Shown here: positions 43,872 through 51,740 of the stretch, piece after piece | How positions within the stretch are numbered: position 1 is the stretch's first letter | Layout: every line of letters starts with the position of its first letter | Assembly (NCBI RefSeq): GCF_009617585.1 | Contig: NZ_WIXI01000051.1 | Span: 186,001-250,000, forward strand | Reading direction: 5' to 3' | Length of the DNA: 64,000 nt | Source of the DNA: Endobacterium cereale | GTDB taxonomy: Bacteria; Pseudomonadota; Alphaproteobacteria; Rhizobiales; Rhizobiaceae | Translations under genes and position numbers: made by a program | The notes under the pieces: generated by a model | What the model was told of the DNA's origin: nothing | The model's input: only the letters and a program-made list of their open reading frames with translations | Database searches by the model: none

Positions 43872-44825
43872 ATGCGCTTTATCAAATATTCGACTGTATT
43901 GGCCACGACCGTATCGGCACTGCTGCTCGCGCAGACCGCCCATGCCGCCGACCCCAAGAGCTGTGCCACCGTCCGCATCTCGGATGTCGGCTGGACCGAC
44001 CTTGCCGCCACCAACGCCTCCTTCGTCACCGTGCTCGAAGCACTCGGTTACAAGGCCGATGTGAAGACGCTCGGCGTGCCGGTCACCTATTCCTCGATGA
44101 AGAACAAGGATATCGACGTCTTCATCGGCAACTGGATGCCGGCCCAGAACGGCGCCATCAAGGATTACGTCGCCGACAAGTCGATCGAGACGATCACCGT
44201 CAACCTCGAAGGCGCAAAATACACGCTCGGCACCAATGCCGCCGGCGCCAAGCTCGGCATCAAGAGCTTTGCCGATATCGCCAAGCACAAGGCCGAACTG
44301 GGCGGCAAGATCTACGGCATCGAGCCGGGCAATGAAGGCAACGGCATGATCGTGTCGCTGATCGACAAGAACACTTTTGACCTCAAGGGTTTTCAGGTAG
44401 TCGAGTCTTCCGAGCAGGGCATGCTGACGGAAGTCACCCGCTCCGACAAGGAAGACAAGCCGATCGTCTTCCTCGCCTGGGCGCCGCATCCGATGAACGT
44501 CGCCCACGAGATCACTTATCTTGCCGGTGGTGACGAGACCGTATTCGGCCCGAACTACGGTGGCGCCACGGTCTACACGGTCGCCCGCGGCGGTTATGTC
44601 GCCGAGTGCCCGAACCTCGGCAAGTTCCTGACCAACATGAAGTTCTCGCTCGACATGGAAAACACCATCATGGGCAAGATCCTCGATGACGGCGAAGACG
44701 CCGACAAGGCCGCCAAGGCCTGGATCAAGAAGAACCCGACCGTGATCGAACCCTGGCTTGCCGGCGTTACCACGCTGGATGGCAAGGACGGCCTTGCCGC
44801 TGTCAAGGAAGAACTCGGCCTCTAA
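43872..44825 (+). CDS. choX: Choline ABC transporter substrate-binding protein
   Basis: 317 residues with a signal peptide (KYSTVLATTVSALLLAQTAHA). The periplasmic protein matches the ChoX/ProX type: ISDVGWTDLAATNASFV, FIGNWMPAQNGAIKDYVADK, IYGIEPGNEGNGMIV, and WAPHPMN with the aromatic Trp residues that bind the choline ammonium group. GGGAG lies before the ATG. It is the first gene of choXWV, with 77 bases to choW and no terminator between. Choline is taken up as a source of glycine betaine and of carbon and nitrogen. Confidence 0.94.
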   Translation: MRFIKYSTVLATTVSALLLAQTAHAADPKSCATVRISDVGWTDLAATNASFVTVLEALGYKADVKTLGVPVTYSSMKNKDIDVFIGNWMPAQNGAIKDYVADKSIETITVNLEGAKYTLGTNAAGAKLGIKSFADIAKHKAELGGKIYGIEPGNEGNGMIVSLIDKNTFDLKGFQVVESSEQGMLTEVTRSDKEDKPIVFLAWAPHPMNVAHEITYLAGGDETVFGPNYGGATVYTVARGGYVAECPNLGKFLTNMKFSLDMENTIMGKILDDGEDADKAAKAWIKKNPTVIEPWLAGVTTLDGKDGLAAVKEELGL

Positions 44826-44902
44826 TTTGACATCCATGACCCGTGGCGGTTAGGCCGCTGCGGGCACCCGCCCTTTCTTTTCCTCCGGATGGCAGGTTTC
44901 TC

Positions 44903-45745
44903 GTGGATTGGCTTGAAGAGCATCGTTTTCCCATCGGCGCATGGGCTAAAGCGGTCGTCGACTGGTTGACGACCAATGGTTACTGGTTTTTCAGATGGCT
45001 CTCGGCCGTCTTGTCCTCCGTCATCGACGGATTGTTATGGGTGCTGGAAACCCCGCACCCCCTCGTCGTCATGGCGGCTTTCGCCGTCCTGTCATACTGT
45101 CTCAGGCGCTCTATAGCGCTTGCCCTCTTCACCTTCTGCGGCTTCCTTTTCATCTTCAACCAGGGTTACTGGGAGGAGACGACGCAGACGCTCGCGCTGG
45201 TCAGCGCCGCCACCTTCGTCAGCATGCTGATCGGCATTCCGCTCGGCATCGCCGCCGCCCGTCGCGAATGGCTGTATAACGCCATGCGGCCGATCCTCGA
45301 CCTGATGCAGACGCTGCCGAGCTTCGTCTACCTCATTCCGGCGCTGATCCTGTTCGGGCTGGGCATGGTTCCCGGCCTGATCGCAACCGTGATCTTCGCC
45401 ATCCCCTCGCCGATCCGCCTCACCCGTCTCGGCATCATCTCGACGCCGGGTGCCTTGACCGAAGCGGCCGTCGCTTTCGGCGCCACGCCATCCCAGGTCT
45501 TGCGAAAGGTGGAATTGCCATATGCGACGCCGCAGATCATGGCCGGCCTGACGCAGACGATCATGCTGTCGCTGTCGATGGTGGTGATTGCCGCTCTCGT
45601 CGGCGCCAACGGCCTTGGCGTACCGGTTCTGCGCGCGCTCAACACCGTCAACGTGGCTCGCGGCTTTGACTCCGGTCTCTGCATCGTCATTCTGGCGATC
45701 ATCCTCGACCGCATGTTCCGCACATCGCAGGGAGGTGCATCATGA
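44903..45745 (+). CDS. choW: Choline ABC transporter permease
   Basis: 280 residues from a GTG start. AGG lies six bases before it, and the protein then begins MDWLEEHRFPIGAWAKAVVD as in ChoW of Sinorhizobium; the frame is open to 44843 but the extra 20 residues are unlike any permease. It has five to six helices and the EAA-type loop (EAAVAFGATPSQVLRKVELP) that contacts the ATPase. It overlaps choV by four bases (ATGA). It forms the membrane channel of the choline importer. Confidence 0.92.
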   Translation: MDWLEEHRFPIGAWAKAVVDWLTTNGYWFFRWLSAVLSSVIDGLLWVLETPHPLVVMAAFAVLSYCLRRSIALALFTFCGFLFIFNQGYWEETTQTLALVSAATFVSMLIGIPLGIAAARREWLYNAMRPILDLMQTLPSFVYLIPALILFGLGMVPGLIATVIFAIPSPIRLTRLGIISTPGALTEAAVAFGATPSQVLRKVELPYATPQIMAGLTQTIMLSLSMVVIAALVGANGLGVPVLRALNTVNVARGFDSGLCIVILAIILDRMFRTSQGGAS

Positions 45746-46824
45746 CCGCACAGACCATGGCCGCCGCCAAAACACCAATCGCCCCGAAAAACTGCGTCAG
45801 CTTCGAAAATGTCGACATCATCTTTGGCGACAAGCCGGAGCGTGTGCTGCCGCTTGTCGATCAGGGCAAGACCCGCGACGAAATCAGTGCGGAAACAGGC
45901 ACGGTGCTGGGTGTCGCCGGCGCCTCACTTTCCATCCATGAGGGCGAAATCCTTGTGCTGATGGGCCTGTCGGGCTCGGGCAAGTCAACGCTTCTGCGCG
46001 CCGTCAACGGCCTTGCTCCCGTCGTGCGCGGGAGCGTCAGCGTCGCCACGCCAAACGGCCCCGTCGACCCCTACAAGGCCGATGCAAAGACCCTGCGTGA
46101 CCTGCGCATGCACTCGGTCTCCATGGTGTTCCAGCAGTTCGGCCTCCTGCCCTGGCGTACGGTGGCGGAAAATGTCGGTTTCGGCCTCGAACTCGCCGAG
46201 GTGCCGGAAGCCGAGCGCAGACAACGCGTTGCCGAACAACTGGAGCTTGTCGGCCTGGCCAAGTGGTCCGAGCGCAAGGTCGGCGAACTGTCGGGCGGCA
46301 TGCAGCAGCGTGTGGGCCTTGCGCGCGCCTTCGCCACCGGCGCCCCCATCCTTCTGATGGATGAGCCGTTTTCCGCGCTCGATCCGCTGATTCGCACAAA
46401 ACTGCAGGACGAGTTGCTGGAATTCCAGCGACGGCTGAAAAAGACCATCCTCTTCGTCAGCCACGATCTCGACGAGGCTTTCCGCATCGGCAACCGCATC
46501 GCCATCATGGAAAGCGGGCGCATCATCCAGTGCGGCACGCCGCAGGAAATCGTGCAGGCGCCCGCTGACCAGTATGTCGCGGATTTCGTGCAGAACATGA
46601 ATCCCATCTCCATGCTGACAGCCGCCGACGTGATGCGCCCGGGCGTGGCGGATGGCTCCACCCCCGTCAGCGCCACGGCGCCTGCAACAACGCCGCTGGT
46701 GGACATCCTCGATGCCATGTCACGCCAGCCGGGCTTGATAGGCATCATTGACAACGGCGCAGTGGTCGGCACCATCACCGCCGATGATGTGATCGCCGGC
46801 CTCACCCGGCACCGCCGCCGCTGA
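45742..46824 (+). CDS. choV: Choline ABC transporter ATP-binding protein
   Basis: 360 residues. Walker A is GLSGSGKS (75-82), the Q loop is in MVFQQFGLLPWRTV, the signature LSGGMQQRVGLARAF and Walker B ILLMDEPFSALDPL follow. A C-terminal segment (TAADVMRPGV, LIGIIDNGAVVGTITADDVI) resembles a partial CBS pair, as in osmoregulated importers such as ProV/OpuA. The start overlaps choW. It energises choline uptake. The operon ends at 46824, followed by a hairpin between this gene and the hugZ-like gene. Confidence 0.93.
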   Translation: MTAQTMAAAKTPIAPKNCVSFENVDIIFGDKPERVLPLVDQGKTRDEISAETGTVLGVAGASLSIHEGEILVLMGLSGSGKSTLLRAVNGLAPVVRGSVSVATPNGPVDPYKADAKTLRDLRMHSVSMVFQQFGLLPWRTVAENVGFGLELAEVPEAERRQRVAEQLELVGLAKWSERKVGELSGGMQQRVGLARAFATGAPILLMDEPFSALDPLIRTKLQDELLEFQRRLKKTILFVSHDLDEAFRIGNRIAIMESGRIIQCGTPQEIVQAPADQYVADFVQNMNPISMLTAADVMRPGVADGSTPVSATAPATTPLVDILDAMSRQPGLIGIIDNGAVVGTITADDVIAGLTRHRRR

Positions 46825-46836
46825 GAACCGCATGCG

Positions 46837-46867
46837 TTGTCGTGCCGGACAGTGTTCGGCACGACAA
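46837..46867 (+). other. Perfect hairpin between choV and the hugZ-like gene
   Basis: TTGTCGTGCCG / CGGCACGACAA, 11-base perfect arms with a nine-base loop. Its right arm meets the AAGGAAG ribosome-binding site of the next gene (46866-46872). It has no T run. It could end choV transcripts weakly or modulate translation of the next gene. Confidence 0.65.
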
Positions 46868-46877
46868 GGAAGCGACC

Positions 46878-47612
46878 ATGCAGGACAAACCCTCCCCCAT
46901 TCGCCAAACCGACGAGGAAGCCCGCAGGCTCGGCCGCACACTGCTGCGCGGCGCGCGTTATGCAGCGCTTGCGGTCATTGATGCAGAGACCGGCTTTCCG
47001 GCCGTCAGCCGCGCACTTCTGGGGTTTGACCTCGATGGCGTTCCGGTCATTCTCGTGTCCGACCTTGCAAGCCACACAGCCGGCTTGAGGAAGGACCCAC
47101 GCTGCTCCATCATGACGGGCGAGCCCGGCAAAGGGGCCCCTCTTGCACACGCGCGCATCACGGTTTTCTGCACAGCAGAACCCGTCGAGCAGGGCAGTGA
47201 TGATCATGCGCGCATAAGGGCACGTTTCGTTGCCCGGCATCGAAAAGCAGAGCTTTACGTCGACTTCGCAGACTTTCGATTCTTCAGGTTAATACCGTCA
47301 TCCGCAGCGTTGAACGGTGGTTTCGGCAAAGCATATGTCTTGACGGGTCAGGAATTGACGATTTGCAATTATTCATTTGCGGCAGAATGGTTACACCTCC
47401 AAAAATTAATGGGGGCAATGACGGTGGAAGCGGATGCTGCAGCCCGCTTCATGCAAGCGCGTGAAATGGGCAATTGGACCATTTCCGGGGTAGATATGGC
47501 GGGTTTTGACCTTATCAGGGGCGATATCTTGCTCAGATATGAGTTCGAGGAGCCTATTTCGGCTCCAAATGAGATTTTAAATCGTATTTCAAATTTTCCT
47601 AAAACATCATAG
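46878..47612 (+). CDS. HugZ/pyridoxamine-phosphate-oxidase-like heme-utilisation protein
   Basis: 244 residues. The N-terminal 150 residues have the flavin/heme-binding split barrel (RTLLRGARYAALAVIDAETG, PLAHARITVFCTAEPVEQGS, VDFADFRFFRLIPSSAALNG). The C-terminal part resembles the DUF2470 helix-rich tail of HugZ. HugZ proteins help degrade or store heme. ATG 46878 has AAGGAAG nine bases before; the frame extends to 46842. From about 47280 the base composition turns A+T-rich while the frame continues, which may mark a recombined or less constrained C-terminus. No heme-uptake genes are adjacent. Confidence 0.8.
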   Translation: MQDKPSPIRQTDEEARRLGRTLLRGARYAALAVIDAETGFPAVSRALLGFDLDGVPVILVSDLASHTAGLRKDPRCSIMTGEPGKGAPLAHARITVFCTAEPVEQGSDDHARIRARFVARHRKAELYVDFADFRFFRLIPSSAALNGGFGKAYVLTGQELTICNYSFAAEWLHLQKLMGAMTVEADAAARFMQAREMGNWTISGVDMAGFDLIRGDILLRYEFEEPISAPNEILNRISNFPKTS

Positions 47613-47688
47613 ACGCTACGCTAAATTTAGGGATATACAATCCATAGCGGACCTTGCTAAATTTTCGGCCTCGAACCGATCAGACTAA

Positions 47689-47720
47689 CTGATACCTGCA
47701 TCAACAACGCTGATACCTGC
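47689..47720 (+). promoter_or_regulatory. Direct repeats before the NolR-like gene
   Basis: CTGATACCTGC occurs at 47689-47699 and 47710-47720, period 21 bp (two helical turns). A second pair GCTAAATTT is at 47620-47628 and 47656-47664. They lie in the A+T-rich promoter region of the regulator gene and may be autoregulatory sites. Confidence 0.5.
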
Positions 47721-47739
47721 TTCCTACCCAAGGGGACGT

Positions 47740-48066
47740 TTGAACGACATGGACACGATGTCACTTTCCGATCATTCTACATCCGCCGCCGGCCTTCTGT
47801 CGGCTATGGCCAACCCGAAACGCCTGATGATTCTCTGCTGCCTGGTTAAGGGCGAAGTGGCCGTCGGCGCGCTGGCAAACCAGGTTGGCCTCAGCCAGTC
47901 TGCGCTTTCCCAGCATCTTTCCAAGCTGCGTGCACAGAAGCTGGTCAACACCCGCCGCGACGCACAGACGATCTACTATTCCAGCTCGTCGGAATCTGTT
48001 CTCAAGGTTCTCGAAACACTTGAGTCCATCTACTGCGCTCCTGAGCGTAAGAAGACCGCCGCCTGA
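47740..48066 (+). CDS. nolR: NolR-like ArsR/SmtB family transcriptional regulator
   Basis: 108 residues with a TTG start (AAGGGGA just upstream); ATG 47749 is an alternative. The core AMANPKRLMILCCLVKGEVA, then VGALANQVGLSQSALSQHLS and DAQTIYYSSSS is very close to NolR of Sinorhizobium, a winged-helix regulator of nodulation and other genes that binds AT-containing inverted sites. Metal-binding cysteines of ArsR are absent, as in NolR. Two direct-repeat pairs lie upstream. In a non-nodulating relative it would regulate other targets such as motility, polysaccharide or conjugation genes; this is inference. Confidence 0.85.
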   Translation: MNDMDTMSLSDHSTSAAGLLSAMANPKRLMILCCLVKGEVAVGALANQVGLSQSALSQHLSKLRAQKLVNTRRDAQTIYYSSSSESVLKVLETLESIYCAPERKKTAA

Positions 48067-48122
48067 TGGTAGCGCTGTCACGGTGCAAAACCACCTTGAC
48101 GCGAACTTGCTAATATAACGCT

Positions 48123-48266
48123 GATCTGTCGGCGATATGAATTCGGCATGAACGGAGCTCCCAACCCGCGATGCCGGGTTATGGACTTTTTATATATGAC
48201 TTTGCTTCGACGACACGGCTGACGCTGCCCACAAAATCTGGCGTCCGCCGTGTCGTCGTTTGTTTT
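48123..48266 (+). ncRNA. Candidate non-coding RNA downstream of nolR
   Basis: The region 48067-48519 (453 bp) has no protein gene. Within it an extended -10-like TGCTAATAT (48109-48117), a small hairpin AACCCG/CGGGTT (48163-48180) and a strong terminator (48208-48266) could delimit an RNA of about 145 nt. The alternative is that the terminator simply ends the nolR transcript. The rest (48267-48519) shows nothing I can name. Low confidence. Confidence 0.3.
48208..48266 (+). terminator. Rho-independent terminator
   Basis: CGACGACACGGC / GCCGTGTCGTCG arms (12 bp) continue past a bulge into GACGC/GCGTC, followed by TTTGTTTT. Strong stem on the plus strand, 140 bases after the nolR stop. Confidence 0.88.
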
Positions 48267-48519
48267 CGACATAATCGAAAGCTGTTGCCGACCCACTCTC
48301 TCTTGCTTGAGGAAATCGGGCGCTCCCGGACTGATTTAAGCAGCTCGCGATATTCCGCTCGACAACTGATGACAGGCCATCAAAGCCTCCCTATAAGGCG
48401 ACACGTGCGGTCAGGTTATCGGACGGAACGGCATCATGGATGCCGACAGTGCGCTTCTATAGTCGCGCAGCCATCCTTTCACTCCATGCGCACGACCAGT
48501 CTTGCCGTCGGAGTTCCCC

Positions 48520-50241
48520 ATGTTGCGTCGCTTCTTTTCCTATTACGCACCCTATAAGGGCCTTTTTGCCCTCGATTTCGGCTGCGCGGTTCTGGCCGGC
48601 CTGCTGGAACTCGGTTTTCCGATCGCGGTAAAATTTTTCGTCGATGACCTTCTGCCCGGCCAGCATTGGGGCTGGATCGCCGCCACTGCCGCCGCCCTGC
48701 TGGTCATATACGTCTTCAACACCGGCCTGATGGCGGTGGTGAACTATTGGGGCCACGCGCTTGGCATCTCCATCGAGACCGACATGCGCCGGCAGGCTTT
48801 CGACCATATCCAGAAACTATCCTTCCGGTATTTCGACAACAACCGCACCGGCCAGCTGATCACCCATGTGACCAAGGATCTGGAAGAGGTCGGCGAAATC
48901 GCCCATCACGGCCCGGAAGACCTGTTTATCGCCATCATGACCTTCATCGGCGCCTTCCTCCTGATGTTTTCGGTCAACTGGAAGCTGGCGATGATGACCA
49001 CCGTCATCGTGCCCTTCATGACCTGGCTGGTCAGCCGCTACGGCGCCCGCATGACCACCAACTGGCGCAAGCTTTTCCGTCAGGTCGGTGATTTCAACAC
49101 CCGCGTTCAGGAAAGCGTCGGCGGCATCCGCGTCGTGAAAGCCTTTGCCAACGAGGATTACGAGCGCCAGCTGTTTGCCGCCAACAATGAAGGGTACAAA
49201 ACCACCAAGCTCAGCGCCTATGCCTATATGACCGCCAGCATCACCATGAGCTATCTCAGCACCCGTCTGGTGCAGCTGATGGTGATGATCTTTGGCACCT
49301 ATCTGGTTATCCAGGGCGAGCTCACCTATGGCGGCTTCGTCGGTTTCCTGCTGCTGGTCAACGTGTTCTTCCGGCCGATCGACAAGATCACCTCGGTGAT
49401 CGAATCCTACCCCAAGGGCATTGCCGGTTTTTCGCGTTTCACCTCGCTGATCGACACCGCACCCGATATCGCCGACAAACCGGATGCCCGCGAGGTCGAG
49501 CACCTGAGCGGTGCCATCGAATACCGCGACGTCGCCTTCAGCTATGATGGCAAGTCAAAGGTGTTCGAACACCTGAACCTGAAGATCACGGCTGGCGAAA
49601 CCATTGCCTTCGTCGGCGCCTCCGGTGCCGGCAAGACGACGCTTTGCTCTCTCCTGCCCCGTTTCTACGAGGTCGATTCAGGCTCGATCATGATCGATGG
49701 CATCGACATCCGCGACATGACTCAAGGGTCGCTGCGCAACCAGATCGGCCTCGTGCAGCAGGACGTTTTCCTGTTCGGCTCTACGATCCGCGAGAACATC
49801 GCCTATGGCCGTCTCGGTGCCACCGACGAGGAAATCATCGAGGCGCTGCGCCGCGCCGCTCTCGACGAGTTCATCCTGTCGCTGCCGGAAGGTCTCGATA
49901 CGCCGGTCGGCGAACGTGGCGTAAAACTTTCGGGTGGGCAGAAGCAGCGTCTGGCGATCGCCCGCATCTTCCTGAAGGATCCGCCGATCCTCATCCTCGA
50001 CGAAGCCACCTCGGCACTGGATTCGGCCACCGAATACGCCATTCAGCAGGCGCTCGGCGAATTGTCGCACGGTCGCACCTCGCTCGTCGTCGCTCACCGC
50101 CTCGCCACAATCCGCAATGCCGACCGTATCGTCGTCATGGGCCCCGAGGGCATTCTGGAAGAAGGTACGCATGCCGGCCTGCTCGCCAAGCGCGGCGCCT
50201 ATGCCCGCCTGCACGAAGCACAGTTCGGCGCCGTTGCCTGA
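48520..50241 (+). CDS. ABC transporter, fused permease/ATPase (MsbA-like exporter)
   Basis: 573 residues, a half-size exporter. Six helices in residues 10-300 (FFSYYAPYKGLFALDFGCAV first), then the nucleotide-binding domain: Walker A GASGAGKTT (366-374), signature LSGGQKQRLAIAR (about 470) and Walker B ILILDEATSALDSATE. The permease part resembles multidrug/lipid-type exporters such as MsbA and BmrA. CGGAG lies six bases before ATG 48520; a TTG at 48502 is in frame but less likely. The substrate (lipid, drug or peptide) cannot be fixed. It is a single transcription unit, closed by the hairpin at 50256. Confidence 0.9.
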   Translation: MLRRFFSYYAPYKGLFALDFGCAVLAGLLELGFPIAVKFFVDDLLPGQHWGWIAATAAALLVIYVFNTGLMAVVNYWGHALGISIETDMRRQAFDHIQKLSFRYFDNNRTGQLITHVTKDLEEVGEIAHHGPEDLFIAIMTFIGAFLLMFSVNWKLAMMTTVIVPFMTWLVSRYGARMTTNWRKLFRQVGDFNTRVQESVGGIRVVKAFANEDYERQLFAANNEGYKTTKLSAYAYMTASITMSYLSTRLVQLMVMIFGTYLVIQGELTYGGFVGFLLLVNVFFRPIDKITSVIESYPKGIAGFSRFTSLIDTAPDIADKPDAREVEHLSGAIEYRDVAFSYDGKSKVFEHLNLKITAGETIAFVGASGAGKTTLCSLLPRFYEVDSGSIMIDGIDIRDMTQGSLRNQIGLVQQDVFLFGSTIRENIAYGRLGATDEEIIEALRRAALDEFILSLPEGLDTPVGERGVKLSGGQKQRLAIARIFLKDPPILILDEATSALDSATEYAIQQALGELSHGRTSLVVAHRLATIRNADRIVVMGPEGILEEGTHAGLLAKRGAYARLHEAQFGAVA

Positions 50242-50255
50242 ACTTGATGTTTGAC

Positions 50256-50277
50256 AGGGCCGGATCGACCGGCCCTT
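50256..50277 (+). terminator. Hairpin after the ABC exporter gene
   Basis: AGGGCCGG / CCGGCCCT arms around ATCGA, 15 bases after the stop. There is no clear T run, so it may be a weak terminator. Confidence 0.6.
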
Positions 50278-50529
50278 CACATCGCCGCGAGAACCGTTGA
50301 ATTATTACGCCGAAACGTCGCACTTTTCGGTTATCTTCTTGCGCAAACCTCCGAATATTCTTAGAAAAATTGCCTGTCGCTGACCGAGCCAAACATGGCC
50401 GCTCAGCGGAAGGAACGCGATGCCCCACCTCTTCCTTGGCACGCCGACGAAACGTCGACGGATGAATGAGCAAGGCAGACCGCATGATCACCAAGCAGGC
50501 TGGGAGGCCTGCGTCCCAAGGAGATGGAC

Positions 50530-51633
50530 ATGACATTGAAGACAATCACGGCAGCTCTCGCCGCCACGCTGGCCTTCGCGCCGCTCGCTCACGCCGACAT
50601 CACCATCGGCCTTATCGCGCCGCTGACCGGACCGGTCGCAGCTTACGGTGATCAGGTCAAGAACGGCGCCCAGACCGCCGTTGACGACATCAACAAGGCC
50701 GGCGGTATTCTCGGTGAAAAGGTCGTGCTGAAACTGGCGGACGATGCCGGCGAACCCAAGCAGGGCGTTTCCGCCGCCAACCAGATCGTTGGCGAAGGCA
50801 TCCGTTTCGTTGTCGGCCCCGTCACCTCTGGCGTGTCCATCCCTGTCTCGGACGTTCTTGCCGAAAACGGCATCCTGATGGTCACCCCGACGGCGACCGC
50901 ACCGGACCTCACCAAGCGTGACCTGACCAACGTTCTGCGCACCTGCGGCCGCGACGACCAGCAGGCGGAAGTTGCCGCCAAGTATGTTCTTGAAAAGCTC
51001 AAGGACAAGCGCGTCGCCATCATCAACGACAAGGGCGCCTACGGCAAAGGCCTCGCCGATGCCTTCAAGTCGACGCTGAACGCCGGTGGCATCACCGAAG
51101 TTGTCAACGATGCCATCACCCCCGGCGACAAGGATTTCAGCGCGCTCACGGCTCGCCTGAAGTCGGAAAAGGTCGATGTGATCTATTTCGGCGGATACCA
51201 CCCGGAAGGCGGCCTACTTGCTCGCCAGCTGGCCGATCTCTCGGCCAATGCACTGATCATCGGTGGTGACGGCCTGTCTAACTCCGAATACTGGACGATC
51301 GGCAACGAAGCCGCTGCCGGTACTCTGTTCACCAATGCTTCGGACGCGCTCAAGAGCGACGATTCCAAGGCCGCCGCGGCATCGCTGAAGGCCAAGAACA
51401 TCCCGGCCGAAGCCTTCACGCTCAACGCCTATGCTGCTGTTCAGGTCATCAAGGCCGGCATCGAAAAGGCAAAAAGCGCCGAAGACGCGGAAGCAGTTGC
51501 GACCGCCCTCAAGGATGGCACAACCATCCCGACCGCCATCGGTCAGCTGACCTACGGCGAAACCGGCGACCTCACCTCGCAGAGCTTCTCGCTCTACAAG
51601 TGGGAAGGCGGCAAGATCGTCGCCGCCGAGTAA
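50530..51633 (+). CDS. Branched-chain amino acid ABC transporter substrate-binding protein
   Basis: 367 residues with a 22-residue signal peptide ([20 protein letters not shown]). The mature part is a LivJ-type periplasmic binding protein: [40 protein letters not shown], and the two-lobe pattern through [18 protein letters not shown]. It probably binds Leu/Ile/Val or related amino acids. AAGGAG (50518-50523) lies six bases before ATG 50530; the ATG at 50524 is too close to it. No permease or ATPase genes follow, so it is an orphan binding protein working with a transporter encoded elsewhere. A terminator follows. Confidence 0.9.
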   Translation: MTLKTITAALAATLAFAPLAHADITIGLIAPLTGPVAAYGDQVKNGAQTAVDDINKAGGILGEKVVLKLADDAGEPKQGVSAANQIVGEGIRFVVGPVTSGVSIPVSDVLAENGILMVTPTATAPDLTKRDLTNVLRTCGRDDQQAEVAAKYVLEKLKDKRVAIINDKGAYGKGLADAFKSTLNAGGITEVVNDAITPGDKDFSALTARLKSEKVDVIYFGGYHPEGGLLARQLADLSANALIIGGDGLSNSEYWTIGNEAAAGTLFTNASDALKSDDSKAAAASLKAKNIPAEAFTLNAYAAVQVIKAGIEKAKSAEDAEAVATALKDGTTIPTAIGQLTYGETGDLTSQSFSLYKWEGGKIVAAE

Positions 51634-51657
51634 TCGGACACGGATCTGGAAATGCAG

Positions 51658-51685
51658 CGGGCGCCTTTTAGGCGCCCGTTTGCGT
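51658..51685 (+). terminator. Rho-independent terminator of the Liv binding-protein gene
   Basis: CGGGCGCC / GGCGCCCG arms with a short TTTTA loop followed by TTTGCGTT, 25 bases after the stop. Confidence 0.85.
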
Positions 51686-51740
51686 TAGGGCATGTCGAGC
51701 ACAAGCGTGAAGCAGTTTTGCGACAACGACATGCGAAGAC

